Below are positions 10,630-21,546 of a stretch of DNA of 64,000 bases, piece by piece. Every line of letters starts with the position of its first letter. Positions within the stretch are counted from its first letter, which is position 1. The position numbers and the translations under genes are program-made. This stretch comes from Heterostelium multicystogenum (taxonomy: Eukaryota > Evosea > Eumycetozoa > Acytosteliales > Acytosteliaceae). Location: contig RCNN01000047.1 in the NCBI GenBank assembly GCA_003667245.1, positions 1 through 64,000 on the forward strand. The letters run 5' to 3'. Under the pieces are notes generated by a model. That model worked only from the letters and a program-made list of their open reading frames with translations. It searched no databases and was not told where the DNA came from.

Positions 10630-11150
10630 CCATTTTCTTCATTTTATCCTTTTACCCAGAGTTGGAAGACATTAATCAAACCATTCTCTTGCTATGTTAT
10701 CTCAGAATTGACAATACTTCGACCAGAAGTCATCCATTGTACACTACCTGATGTAAAAAGTCCACGGTTACCTATATTATCCTTATGTCTGAATGAACCT
10801 TCAATCATATAAGTTACAGTTTCAAAACCAAGATGTGGATCTATATTTTTATAAAATCATTGAATTAGGATGAATCCAATCTGACAGTTTTAATAACTAC
10901 TTACTCTCTGGGAAACCAGCTATATAATCATTTGGATTATCATTTTTAAATTCATCCAACAATAAGAATGGATCTCTAAAAACAAAGTTTACAACATTAG
11001 GATTTTGTTGTTTTCTATTTTGATTATCATTCATCTTGACACTTACAATGTTGGGATACCTTCACCAATGATTCACTTTAATTTAACACCAGCACCATCT
11101 GATGTCGCAACACCATTTGGAATTCTACATACAACTCTTGAAACTGATTT
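10630..11150 (-). pseudogene. Pirin-like remnant
   Basis: Minus strand. Three segments read as a pirin N-terminal cupin: SRVVCRIPNGVATSDGAG (about 11090-11145), DPFLLLDEFKNDNP (about 10935-10980), and HLGFETVTYMIEG...SVQWMTSGRSIVNSEI (about 10700-10845), joined through GTAAGT...AG introns. The glycine- and histidine-bearing metal-binding region typical of pirins (HP-x-x-GFETVTY) is recognisable. An in-frame TGA follows the first segment, and TAG and TAA codons interrupt the next portion, which still reads like pirin (NGLINVFQLWVKG). No start codon is visible and the C-terminal cupin is absent. I call this a decayed, truncated copy. Confidence 0.75.
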
Positions 11151-11941
11151 ATTAAAAATAAAGAAGTAAAATGGGGAGTTACTTTTGGAGATGATCTTGA
11201 TTGACCTTTTGAAATACAATCTCTTCTCAAAGATGTCAGGTGTTTGATATCTATCTGTGATAGCTAATTATCTAAACCAATTGGGATGATTCTTTTGTTT
11301 GATATACTATTTTGGACTTGTAATCAAATTAAAGGGTCTGATTGTAATGTAATGTCTCTAAACATGGTTGAACATTGTTTCTTTTCATAGTTGAGAGCAG
11401 TGGACACTTAAAAATGATATTGCCCAAATAAATAACTCTTGGTGGAGACTTTGATACTAGAAGTTTCATATTTCTCAATAATAATAGATACAGTCCTCTT
11501 TGTTTTATATGATTTGACCACAACATCCAGAGTGAATGAATCTGTCTTTCAAAATTAAACAAAACAATCTAAACTTCTTGTTGCTAACAAATAGTAAGGG
11601 AAATGTAAGCTCTCGAAATGGATATTTATTTCTTTAACTCAAATAGTACATTTACTATTTAAAACATGTGTATAAATTTTTAACTCATCTGGTCTACCTT
11701 CATTTTGGCAGGTTTTTTATCAATGTATTAGAGTTTGCATGGTAAAATTATTAAATGGTGTGATTGGGCGGGGCAATACTATGATAGATTTCTGTTTGCT
11801 TCTCCCAGGAATATTTACATATGTATCATATTTATGAAACACTTTAGGTTCTAATAATAATTAAAAATTAAATATTTAATTTTGAAAGTTTACTATAAAA
11901 CTAACTTAAAACTTTCATTGTTCACAATATATAAAATATTC
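11151..11941. other. Gene-poor stretch with an unidentified minus-strand coding remnant
   Basis: At 11400-11562 on the minus strand one frame reads a beta-rich stretch (LDVVVKSYKTKRTVSIIIEK) that ends in a stop. It has coding character but no clear start or family. The rest is AT-rich. The region just upstream of 11942 presumably holds the promoter of the next gene. Confidence 0.4.
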
Positions 11942-12550
11942 ATGGATAATATATTCAATATTCATTTTGAAGACCAAGTTGAATTGTTCCCAAAAGAAGG
12001 GATTACATATTATATCCAACTCGTGAAGCCCATCATTAAGAGATTTGGAATGATTAGGAAGGGTAAGCTTAACTTTTATCCTTTAGTTCCTCCCGCTGTT
12101 AAAGTAAACTTCAATGTTCATGGTGAAAATCTCTTTGTTCAAATCCCTGAAAATGTAACAGATATTTATGTTACTGAGCCACCGGTATGTATTAAGTAAA
12201 AATAATTATTATTATATTTTCTAACTATCCCACTCAGGTTAACGTTTTCAAAAGTGACTCTGACTTACATCCAATTAAGGTTTTCAAACAAGGGTGCACC
12301 ATAGATATTATTGAAAAATCTTTGAATTTGTCAAGAGGAAATCTAAGACTAAGAATCCCACCACCAAATCCAGGACAAATTCAAGATCAAGATAATCCTG
12401 ATCCTCGTTTAGAAATAGTGAATTCACCTTATCCTGGTGGTGACTATACTCTAGTTGATTCAGAGAAAAAAGTAAGATAAACATAAAATGATTGATAGAT
12501 CTTTACTAATATATTAACAGTCGTTTCTTGATAGTTTGATTGGATATTGA
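11942..12550 (+). CDS. Orphan three-exon gene, about 185 residues
   Basis: ATG at 11942. Exon 1 ends at a GTATGT donor near 12184; the acceptor CACTCAG precedes GTTAACG at about 12239. Exon 2 ends at a GTAAGA donor near 12471, and exon 3 (12521-12550) ends in TGA. All joins keep frame. The protein has no signal peptide or membrane segment. It is moderately hydrophobic, with a Pro-rich patch (LRIPPPNPGQ) and an Asp/Pro stretch (DQDNPDPRLE). I recognise no domain. It is one of the few intact-looking genes in the subtelomeric zone. Confidence 0.6.
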
Positions 12551-12950
12551 AAAAACTGCTTAAATTCAGTCCAATTATGGCCTATATTTCAGGGGTAATT
12601 GCGGTAGCTGCATATATTTTGTCCCTTATCCAATTCTTGAACAATAAATAAAATTAGTTAATTTAACTATATTTTCTTTCTATTTTATAATGTTTATAAT
12701 TTTAAGTCTTTAATTTATTGACCAAGTGATGGAAGATAACTTAAATCTTTTTTATGCACTAACTACATTTTTTGTTAAAATTCATTCTATAGTCATCTTC
12801 ACTCATAGAGAAGTAAATAAAGTTATACTTTCATCGGTTGCATTAACATAATTTTCAAAGAACATATAGAATGGAAAATTAAGTGATAGTTCGTTATAAC
12901 TCATTTTCAAAGTATCATCATTTATTTTTTAAACAACAATACATAATTCA
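12551..12950. other. AT-rich spacer, nothing recognised
   Basis: No coding stretch, repeat or RNA feature could be supported here. Confidence 0.6.
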
Positions 12951-13087
12951 AGTTACCTTTTCTGATTGAAGGTGATGTATCTTTCCAAGATTGATTTTGA
13001 GGAGAAGTGTCTATTGAGACTTCCATAATTGTGTCTAAAATTAAAGTTATTGATATTAATAGAAAAATTATCTTCATCATTGGGACT
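12920..13087 (-). pseudogene. Signal-peptide start of the small secreted family, copy 3 (truncated)
   Basis: Minus strand. MMKIIFLLISITLILDTIME is a clear signal peptide and matches the start region of the relatives at 9.8 and 19.2 kb. The open frame stops after about 55 residues near 12930 and lacks the Cys-Asp-Asp-Asn-Trp motif. It abuts the end of the secreted repeat pseudogene upstream without a spacer, suggesting a rearrangement junction. Confidence 0.45.
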
Positions 13088-13089
13088 GG

Positions 13090-15130
13090 GACAGTGGTTG
13101 GATAAGTAACTGGGTATGGGATGGAATCAATTTCCTTGGCTACTTGATCATATGGTTCAATTAGGAGTTCAAGATCGACAGCGGTAGTTGTGAAACCAAT
13201 ATCAAGAGTATAGGTTTGGCTTGAACAGGTTGGAATGAGTACAGTTGCAAGTGCACCATTTGAAGAATCTGATCTAACTTGATAGTTGGGGTCAAGATTG
13301 AGTTGTAGGTATCAGATTCATCATAAGGAAGAACTGATGCTTGGACTCAACCAAAGATTTTGTATTATTTTTTTGTGAAGTTGAGTTGTGAGCTGGTATT
13401 GAATCAAACATTTAATATTCTCCTTGCAAATGAATTCTGTTGTTGTATTTGAGGTGCATAAGTATCAAGTGTTGGTGGCAAGAAATGGAGGAATCCATCT
13501 TCTTGGTTGATGGAACCAGATTCTTAAATAAATATCTCAAAATTGAAGAGGGAACAACCCATAATTGACTTTAGGGATTGGAATGATTCATAGATATAGA
13601 GAGTATATTGTCCTGGTGCCAAACCTACAATATCCAACATATTACGATTGGGTCTAACAACACCATAAGTGGTCTTTTGTCCAGTAATCTTTGGTACTAA
13701 TTTGAGTGAAAGATCTCCAGTCAAGAAATCATAAACGACTTGGGCGTGGAAATTAGATGGCTTACTAATGGTAAATGTCATTGCATGTGAGGCAGAAGTT
13801 TCTTGTTGATAGACTCTCATGATTGAATCTTCTGGTACTTGGAATGGAATTTCGGATTTGGTAAACACATTTCCAGTGTAGGGTACTACAAATGTTCTTG
13901 ATTCAAGGAAACAAATAGAATTCAAAGTAGTTGGAACACTCTCACCTGGACAGAGGTCAGCCATAGTCAATGGGAGTACATTAAGTTCAAAGTTGAATGG
14001 AAAACAATCAATACCGTTGACAACGCGTGGTGTAATGACACTTTCAATCTTGACAATATAGGTTCCTGGATCAATGTTGACTTTGACAGAGTTGTAATTA
14101 TAACCGTGGAATCCTTTTATAACAAACTTGGAAACACCTCTTGTGGCTCTATAGAGATTAACACGAAGATCTCCACGAAGGAAGTCGATGGATACAGCTG
14201 TGTAGAGATTGAGGATTTGAGTGGTAGATGGCTACAACTGCTTTGCTTCCAAAGGTATAGTAGGTGGCCTTTGAGGTGGCGTTCTCAAAGATAAATGGAA
14301 TACGAATTGAAACTTGTGGAAGAACATCTTGTTTGTTGGCAGGACAATTTGGTGGATATTTAGGTGTGTAATGTCTGCAAAAGGTTCAATTTAAATCTCG
14401 AGGTTCATCAATGGACAGAATTTATGTAGAAGCAATGTAGTCTGTGTCGATTTCCAATTGGTAGTTACCTGCACCAATGTGTTCAAAGATTGTATTGGAG
14501 CTTTGCATATTTAATTTTTGATCTAAATTAAAGAGGCTTTGTCTTGCTCAGCAACAATACGAATGAGACTGTCAACTTTAACAGTAAAGTTCATGGTATT
14601 GTGTTGAGTGTTCATGAGGTATGTATCTTGAATATGGAGGTAGTCATTGTAGAGGAACTCTGGAGAATTAAGACTGGATGGAAGAATATCACCATCACAG
14701 TTAAAGAATGATTCGTCATCAAAAATGAAATCGATGTTGATGAACATATCAAAGAGTGCGCAGTTCATGTTATACATTTGGTCTGGAGCATACACAAAGA
14801 GAGTGTAGTTTCCTGGTTGAAGAGTAGCATGGAGGAAATTGCGATTTTCTTCATTGTCACCAAAGACACAACCTGTAATACCAGTTTGGTCACCACCCTT
14901 ACATTTTGGTGCACCGAATCCAGACTGTAAAACGAGCGAGAGATCACCTTGGTGAAGATGGAGGTCAACTCTTCTTTGAGATCTTGAGAGGACACAACAT
15001 CGGTGGTTCTGAACTTTGATAAAACCATAATGATATAATAGAAGGCAAAGAGGCAGCACAGTCTGGATCCAGGAGGTTGTGGGCGTGTCCCAAGAGGTTT
15101 TCCAGCAACCTGAATGTTGATGAGGCTTGA
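13090..15130 (-). pseudogene. Secreted beta-sandwich repeat protein, broken
   Basis: Minus strand. At least three copies of a ~150-residue unit can be read in mixed frames. Each unit has a Cys/Pro/Ser stretch (DILPSSLNSPEF; ESVPTTLNSICF), then GDLSLVL, GDLSLKL or GDLRVNL, then PGNYTLFVYA, PGQYTLYIYE or PGTYIVKIES, then a Cys near the end (CALFDMFINI; CSLFNFEIFI). The GDL...PGxYxL pattern resembles pre-peptidase C-terminal (PPC-like) beta-sandwich domains of secreted proteins. Two open stretches (13524-13970, 14523-15137) keep complete units, but the frame changes near 14210, 14510 and 15000. No start with a signal peptide is visible, and the 5' side runs directly into the SAM-domain gene. Substrate and function are unknown. 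Confidence 0.5.
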
Positions 15131-15187
15131 ATTGCAAAGCTGCTTCTTTAGAATGTCATCGAGAATGTGGAGGGGATCCAAATGATA

Positions 15188-16072
15188 CTACAAATCTTTT
15201 CCTGAAGAACGAATGCCAAAAAGAGTGGAGACATGGCTTTCTATTTTGTGTTGCGTTGATGTGTAATGTCTTTGATCAAAAATGTAGATTGAGATGATAT
15301 TGTCCTCAAGAGGGATTCCACCAAAGTAGAGCATGATTCCATGGTACCTGAAGCACTTTCCAACTAATTTCATTACTGATTGAATGTTTGAATGTAATGT
15401 GTATAAAGGCAGTCCATTATTCTCCACGTATGCTTTAAGACCCTTGACATCATCGTCTGATCTTGAGGGAAGACATTCTATAAGTGATTTCTGGTAGAAG
15501 ACACTGGCCGGAGTCCTTGGCTCCGGCCTTGCTGGAGTCTTCAGAAAGAGTTTCTTTTAGTTTCCTCTTTCTTGAGTTAATCTCTTGGACAAGCTGCTCC
15601 ATGGAGTAATCTGCAAGAGAGGCTACAGTATAAAGAATGAATGATTAAATATATTAGAACTACCTTGCTCATATTCTACTTACCAGGGGTTTGAGTGTCC
15701 AACTCCAATCCTAGTGTTTTTGTTGAAAGATCTTAATTAAATTAAAAATAAAAGTAAAAATGAGAAAAGAAAAATAATAAAAATAATTATTAGTATTTAA
15801 TGTCTATTAAATAGACATTTCTAGGATTTTTGTTTTTTAAACTTACAAGTATTAAATTCAGTTTTAAACCATTGAAAATTATCATAAATTGTGCTACCAG
15901 ATTTAGACTGGTCTTTGAATGATTCCCTTGACATTGTAGACAATAAGAGACCAGAGGATTGATAGAAAGGCACAACGTCATCATTAGGGACACCTTGTTT
16001 TATCAAGTAATCAATCCAATCCCTGACTTGGTCATTGTTCCATTTCTCCGGAGAACTATTTTTGAAAGACAT
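15188..16072 (-). pseudogene. SAM-domain protein, 5' part, truncated
   Basis: Minus strand, ATG at 16072. Residues ~8-75 form a SAM-like domain (PEKWNNDQVRDWIDYL, VVPFYQSSGLLLSTM, DNFQWFKTEF). Two introns (about 15726-15846 and 15622-15684) lead to a basic helix (EQLVQEINSRKRKLKE), then a stretch reading GLKAYVENNGLPLYTLHSN and LYFGGIPLEDNIISIYIFD. A frame change lies near 15495, and a TAG ends the frame at about 15185. A further 40 codons of plausible coding sequence follow before the PPC-like repeats begin. I do not recognise the second domain. SAM domains usually mediate protein-protein contacts. Confidence 0.5.
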
Positions 16073-16355
16073 ATTTTAACTAGTCAAACTAGATATTGCG
16101 TCTAAAATAACATGTAAATTAATGATAGGTTTCCAATTTGAATGAAGAAAACTAACATACTTTTTAAATTTGGGAATCTACAATCTTCTCAATGTGTACA
16201 AAGTTAATATCGAATGGTGTAATTTGTTCACGCAAGATAATAATATATTTAATAAAAAGTAATAAATAATAAAAGTAATAATTGTAAATAAGTAATAAAA
16301 GAAAAGATTCTCAACATTTATTCAAGTCATTATGATATATTCATTTTATTTTTAT
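16073..16355. other. Spacer upstream of the SAM gene
   Basis: AT-rich sequence with poly-A/T runs; no gene recognised. It probably holds the former promoter of the SAM-domain gene. Confidence 0.5.
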
Positions 16356-16506
16356 TAGCATTGGCATTGGTATTGGCATTGACATTGGAATTGGAATTGG
16401 AATTGATATCGGTATTGGTATTGGTATTGGTATTGGTATTGGTATTGGTATTGGTATTGGTATTGGTTTTGGTATTGGTATTGGCATTGGTATTGGCATT
16501 GGCATT
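16356..16506. repeat. Hexanucleotide microsatellite (ATTGGT)n
   Basis: About 25 units of ATTGGT with variants ATTGGC, ATTGGA and ATTGAC. The plus-strand open frame it creates (alternating Leu-Val) is a by-product of the repeat. Confidence 0.9.
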
Positions 16507-16656
16507 TTATATGTTTCTTTTATTTTCTATTAATACTTATATAATTTCAATCATCATTCTTTCTGGATAGAAGTATGTAATGAAAATCTTGAGTCAAAAT
16601 AATCCATTACATCTTCCATTCTATAACTGATAAACTCTATTTAAATTGAATTTAGT

Positions 16657-17700
16657 CTAACAATTATGTGATTTTGCTGTCAATTCTAAATTATATCTTT
16701 TAATGAATAGTATTTTATCTTCTTCTTCGTCAATTTGAATATATTTAGATTTCAATTGCTCATACTTGGTTTTAATGATTTCATTCTCGTTGATATACTG
16801 ATCAAAGTCGTTCTTAGTTTGATGTAACTCTTCTTGAGCTAGGATTAGTTCATTTTTTAATCTCGACATCTCTGATCTGTCGATATTGCACTTGGAGTGG
16901 AAATGTTGATCATCTTCAGCTCTTTTTCGATGAATTTCCAATTGTTTCCAAATCTCTTCAGATTTTAGCTGCCTCTTCATAGACTCTATAGCTTGTATGG
17001 CCATTTCAACACCATACTTCAATGTCGAGTATTCGCCCATTATTGGATCTTTTTGATCACGCTCAAGCTTTTTGGCAGATGAAATACAGAACAACGTGAT
17101 TATCTTATCTCCCATGATATCGACAAATTCTTTATCTTTTCACGACAATTCTAACTCATTCTCTAAGAGTTGAGGATTGGATATCAATGTCTCTAAAGAA
17201 TATGAATGATGATCTATTTCCTGTTGACAATGAAGCAATTTGGTTTTATCCAATAATATTCCTTCATCCATTGATACCAACTCACTTTGTCCACCCACTT
17301 TTGCTCCGACGGGAACCACTCCAGCTGCCATAGACTCATGGAAGAACATTGAAATACATTCCATCTTGCTGGGAAGTAAAATAATATCGGATGCAGATAT
17401 TAATTTAGGCATATCATATAATGGTACATTCCAAGAATTTTGACATGGTCTGACATTCCATTACGATTAACAAACTCCTCCATTTGCTCTCTGAAGGGTC
17501 CGTCTCCACACAGCAGTGCAGTAAATGTAAGATTCTTGAGAATCATTTCTTTAAATACTTCAACTACTTTCATCGGCTGTGTCTGTTCAGTTAATCGAGC
17601 AGCAAAAAGTATAACCACTTGTCCTGGAGAAATAGAGTATCTGGATCGAACAGAGGATCTCAACCAGATTCATTACAAATTCATTAATATATGATACATC
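16657..17700 (-). pseudogene. Glycosyltransferase (GT-B, group 1) remnant with coiled-coil tail, copy 2
   Basis: Minus strand. The 17400-17663 stretch holds the start of a GT-B C-terminal Rossmann half (VVILFAARLTEQTQPMKVVE, ALLCGDGPFREQ), then HVKILG. The next stretch (17140-17412) holds MPKLISASDIILLPSKME and AAGVVPVGAKVGGQSE, and 16657-17115 holds the coiled-coil tail. One missing base near 17433 separates the two enzyme stretches; copy 1 at 5.7 kb retains that base. Upstream of ~17700 the enzyme's N-terminal half is absent and unrelated block A sequence begins. The nucleotide-sugar donor cannot be told from the sequence. Confidence 0.7.
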
Positions 17701-17769
17701 AATATTGTTCTTTAATCTTTCAGTAAACCTACTATATTCTTTTTCCTGTTGTGATCGACTATAACTGCT

Positions 17770-18525
17770 TTATTGAAACCTACAACAACCAGTTGACCTA
17801 ATGACATATCTATCCATTAATGAGGAGACTAATCCAAATCATGTGTATCCAAATCTGTATTAAATCCTCCATAAAATATTGATAAACTGTAACAACATTG
17901 AATTGAGTTCCACCACTTGTCAGTTCTGTTTGTTGTCTAATGCTAAACTTGAAAACTAAGAATCATCATCCACCAAACTAATTGAAATTGAGAGCAAAAA
18001 CTAATCAATGAGTTCACCTGAATCCTGAATTAAGATCTCTGACCTGACCGTGTTGAAGTATAAAGAGCCAAGAGCTGAATGATGATCAATCTTGTCAATC
18101 CAACAGCAACGATAACTTAACTAGTCATTTCGGAGCTTGGATACTTCTTTTGAGTGAAAGTACGTAGCCAACAGCTTGTTGAATTACATTCTGGAGACAT
18201 CCATCTACAGTCCTTACATATGGATGATCAGAGAGCGAGAGATTGTGTAGAACTGCCTCCTGACTCAATCGATGCTGATGTGAGGCACATATCATCACAT
18301 TAGCTTGGAGATCCCTTCAACTTTTCAAACTTGATATTCTGTACAACATAAAGTGAATTCTCTGTTTGTATATTGTCTGAAATCGATACTGTCAGGATAC
18401 ATTGTCATTCTATTCAAAAACACTCAAATCAATTCGCATGGTGAAACTTAGAGACAAAGATGGAGATTAATCTGATGTGAGTGTTCTCCCCTTTCATCTT
18501 GTCCACTCTGAAACTCGAGTGTCGA
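17770..18525. repeat. Subtelomeric duplicated block A, copy 2
   Basis: Aligns with 200-935, next to the telomere. Here it is internal, directly after the glycosyltransferase remnant. Confidence 0.8.
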
Positions 18526-18552
18526 TTGAGCTGGTAGAGTGATGGAGTCCCA

Positions 18553-20110
18553 TTCTTTTGCTATAATATTTGTGTATATTTAAATAATTATTCATATTTG
18601 TTATTTATAACTCTTATAAAAATGATTGATAATTAAATGTGTAAATAATGATAATCTAAAATTAATTAATTAACTGTAGATAATAAAAGATATTATTAAA
18701 TAATTTGTTTAATTCTATCTTAAAACTATAATGAGTATAGTTTAGAGTTTATATATCAAAGCCACTTGTAATTTTTAATTCAAATTGGGTAACCGTTATA
18801 ACATTTAAACATCTATTTTATCATGATGAGATTGTTGTTGAATTCGGTAATAGTTTAGCATTGTTATATTTGCAACATATTCCAATCTGAGAACATTGGT
18901 ATTTTATTAAAATGAAATTCAAACTGTTGAAACATACAAATTTTTATTAAATATACATATTGAAATTTGTTCTTTGCACATATCCAATTATCATCACAAT
19001 CAGCAGTTGAAATGATGTTGTGAAATGGAAAGAGAAATGTCTATTGTTTGTTGGTGTTGATAGCTGAATATCATTTGACCTTTGAATATTTTATAGCTAT
19101 TATCCAAATAGAAACTTGACTGAGAGCTATCCGCTTTGAATTTTGATAATGTATAGTTGTATCGCTGTTGACAAAATGAAAATATATAATTGAGATTCAC
19201 TGTGAGATGCGACTCTATTGAGACTTCCATAATTGTGACTAAAATGAATCCTATTGATATTAATAAAAAAATTAGTTACATCATGAAGCATAGCTTTAGT
19301 TTACATATAGTTACCTAAAACCTTGGTGAATACTGATTATGATTGATTGAGATCAGATGAAAATTTTGAAGTGGATTGATTTGTGAGCAGTACTAAGAAG
19401 CCATATCTCATATTGAAAAAATGATAGTTTTAGTTCCAAACTCTGCGAATTGAACTCATTGTGAGGACCAATTGATGTTCTTCAGTTGTCGCACATATGT
19501 CAAGTATGAGTCATTAACGTCATTGATCACCAAGTTGATTGATGATTATCTATTCTGGGAAGTTCACAATCTATATGCCAGTAAGACTTTTAAATACCTG
19601 CTGCCAGTTCTCGATTGAATAGAATATTATGATATCTTTAGTGGTCTCAAGAAGACATTTTTGTAGGGAAAGACTAATGTTGGAGTTAGGATCTAAAGTG
19701 AGATTATTCGACCTGCAATATATAAATAGTAAGAGACAGTGAAACTCTAGCGATGTTAGTGCTAACATACCGAATGAAATTGACCAAGTACATGTTCAAT
19801 TTGACGAAGATTTACAAACTTTTCAGGAAACCAGTTGTGTTGTCACTGTTTGAACGAATTTTCCATTGATATATTGGAACATTGGCCAAAGAATGTAGAG
19901 CAAATTTTGATGAAAATCCCTGGCTGAGTGTGTGCCAGACGATCGAGAGCTGTATAAACAGTTGCTATTGGTAAAGATCTCCATCTTCTGTAGAATGGAA
20001 ATCATCGAAATTCTGTCATAGCTACTCTGATAACCTTGGTCATTTTAATTAATACTCTGCTTTCGACATTATGATTGATTGAGATCATCATTTGATGACA
20101 AACTTTATTT
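18553..20110. repeat. Subtelomeric duplicated block D, copy 2
   Basis: Aligns with 9125-10370, with insertions near 19335-19560 and 19740-20060 relative to copy 1. Joined directly to block A copy 2, whereas copy 1 follows the tandem-exon gene. Confidence 0.8.
18960..19280 (-). pseudogene. Small secreted-protein remnant, copy 2
   Basis: Minus strand. The start region reads ATGATG followed at once by TAA, then a hydrophobic run (LIFLLISIGFILVTIMEVSI) that matches the signal peptide of the copy at 13.08 kb. The body stays open over 19000-19230, and another frame at 18965-19015 reads ISTADCDDNWICAKN, the motif shared with copy 1. The immediate stop after the start codon and the frame change argue for decay, although the motif has survived in both copies. 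Confidence 0.45.
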
Positions 20111-20143
20111 TTCTATAGGGAATGGTTAAATGCTGCAATGTGG

Positions 20144-21034
20144 TCAAGTACTTCGTTGGTAAAATTGGACCATGCTGTTGATCAGCTTGATCATATCTTC
20201 CAAGACGAGCGATGGATATTCCAATTGATGTCTAATAATGTATAAACGATTTTGTGGGTCAAAATTGAGGAAATCATTGTGTGTCTTGAAGGTTTCGAAT
20301 ATATCGTCAAATATTTTCTTGAAAAGATAGTGATCATTCTTGAAGATAGCCTCAACCAGTGCCTTCATCAGTGCGACAATATCAAACTCGAAGGAGACGA
20401 TTCCGATAGTGAATTGGAGTGGTTCAAGGAGCTTCTTGTGATTGTTGTTGGGAATGTTAGTGATGATTTCGCAAACTTCATTGTGAATCTCTAATTGCAT
20501 CTGGTTTATTCTCTTCAGATTCTCTATGAATTCAGCGATTTGTCCAGATATTGAGGAGTATACAGGTGTTACATGAGTTGAAAAGTATGAGAAGAAGTCT
20601 CGAATATTGCAAAGTGTACCTGTCAGAATAACAATGTTGCCTCGGTAGCGCATGACAACAATTCGATCTTTCTGTCTTCCCAGATTCCTTGATAACTCAT
20701 CAAGACAAGCAACTATTGGAAATAACTGACCGTTGTTTGTCAATGAGTGTCAGGTTGCAGTCGCAGTAGAAATATTGAATTGAGGGTACACTGTTAGTTT
20801 GAGAAGAAACTTACGAGATTGGACTGCTTCATCAACCGTAAGTGAGAAGCTGGAGCCATTGAGTAGGCTGGATGTGATGGCAATATCGTTTCCTTCATGT
20901 TTAAGGTTGAGGACATCGTAGTTTGGAATGTTGAAAGTCTTGCGAATGGAATTCTCATTGTCATTCTGAGAGACCTCACCAAACAACTTCACTTGTTTGG
21001 TAGAGTCTTTGAATGTAATGTTGATAGTGGTCAT
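20144..21034 (-). CDS. Ubiquitin-like-header protein (Crinkler-like N-terminus)
   Basis: Minus strand, ATG at 21034. The first ~75 residues look like a ubiquitin-like fold header: strand INITFKDSTKQVKLF, helix ENSIRKTFNIP, then VLNLKHEG and a second strand pair (DIAITSSLLNGSSFSLTV). A GTAAGT donor at 20814 and an ...ATAG acceptor at 20713 remove a 102-base intron holding the only in-frame stop, and phases match. Exon 2 encodes ~190 residues, mostly helical, with MRYRGNIVILTGT and no catalytic motif I recognise; stop at 20144. Such headers occur at the N-terminus of dictyostelid Crinkler-type proteins, where the usual NTPase and effector parts follow; neither is seen here. The length is about 260 residues. 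It is the last gene before the ordinary gene-dense region. Confidence 0.55.
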
Positions 21035-21546
21035 GGTTGGTGAACTAAATTAATTTTGTGAATTCAAATACTTTGTATTCACAATACTTTCAGGGATTCT
21101 TTTCCTATTGAATATAATAATAAAATACTAATCCACATCTTCATCAACATCATTACCTTCATAATCAAGTAATAATTGATAGATGTATAGATTGACCATC
21201 TTCAGAAACAGCCTGTAGTATATTTAAATAAGATTGATGAATTGGGTAATATTTGCTGCTAAGTATGATATACCTAATAAATAAGTAAAATGTAAGATTT
21301 TAACACCCTTCACCAATCATTCACATCTATAAACCTATATCTTTTTTGAATTTTATTATAAATAATATTGATGTGAATCCAGGATTCACTTCCAGATGAA
21401 TATTCAAAAGTCATTAAAAAAAATTGGTGCCGCATCATGATAAAAGTTTAGAAAAAAGCAAATTATTTTTTTTGATTTTATTAAATGCATTGGGTATTTC
21501 AAAAACAAACTTTTCTTTTACTATTATTTTAAAGAAAGAGTTAGAA
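21035..21546. other. Divergent intergenic region
   Basis: AT-rich sequence between two divergently transcribed genes, so it should contain both promoters. I see no specific motif. Confidence 0.5.

Noticed and set aside
16361..16570. Leu-Val repeat protein
   Set aside because: It is a direct translation of the ATTGGT microsatellite, with no coding context.
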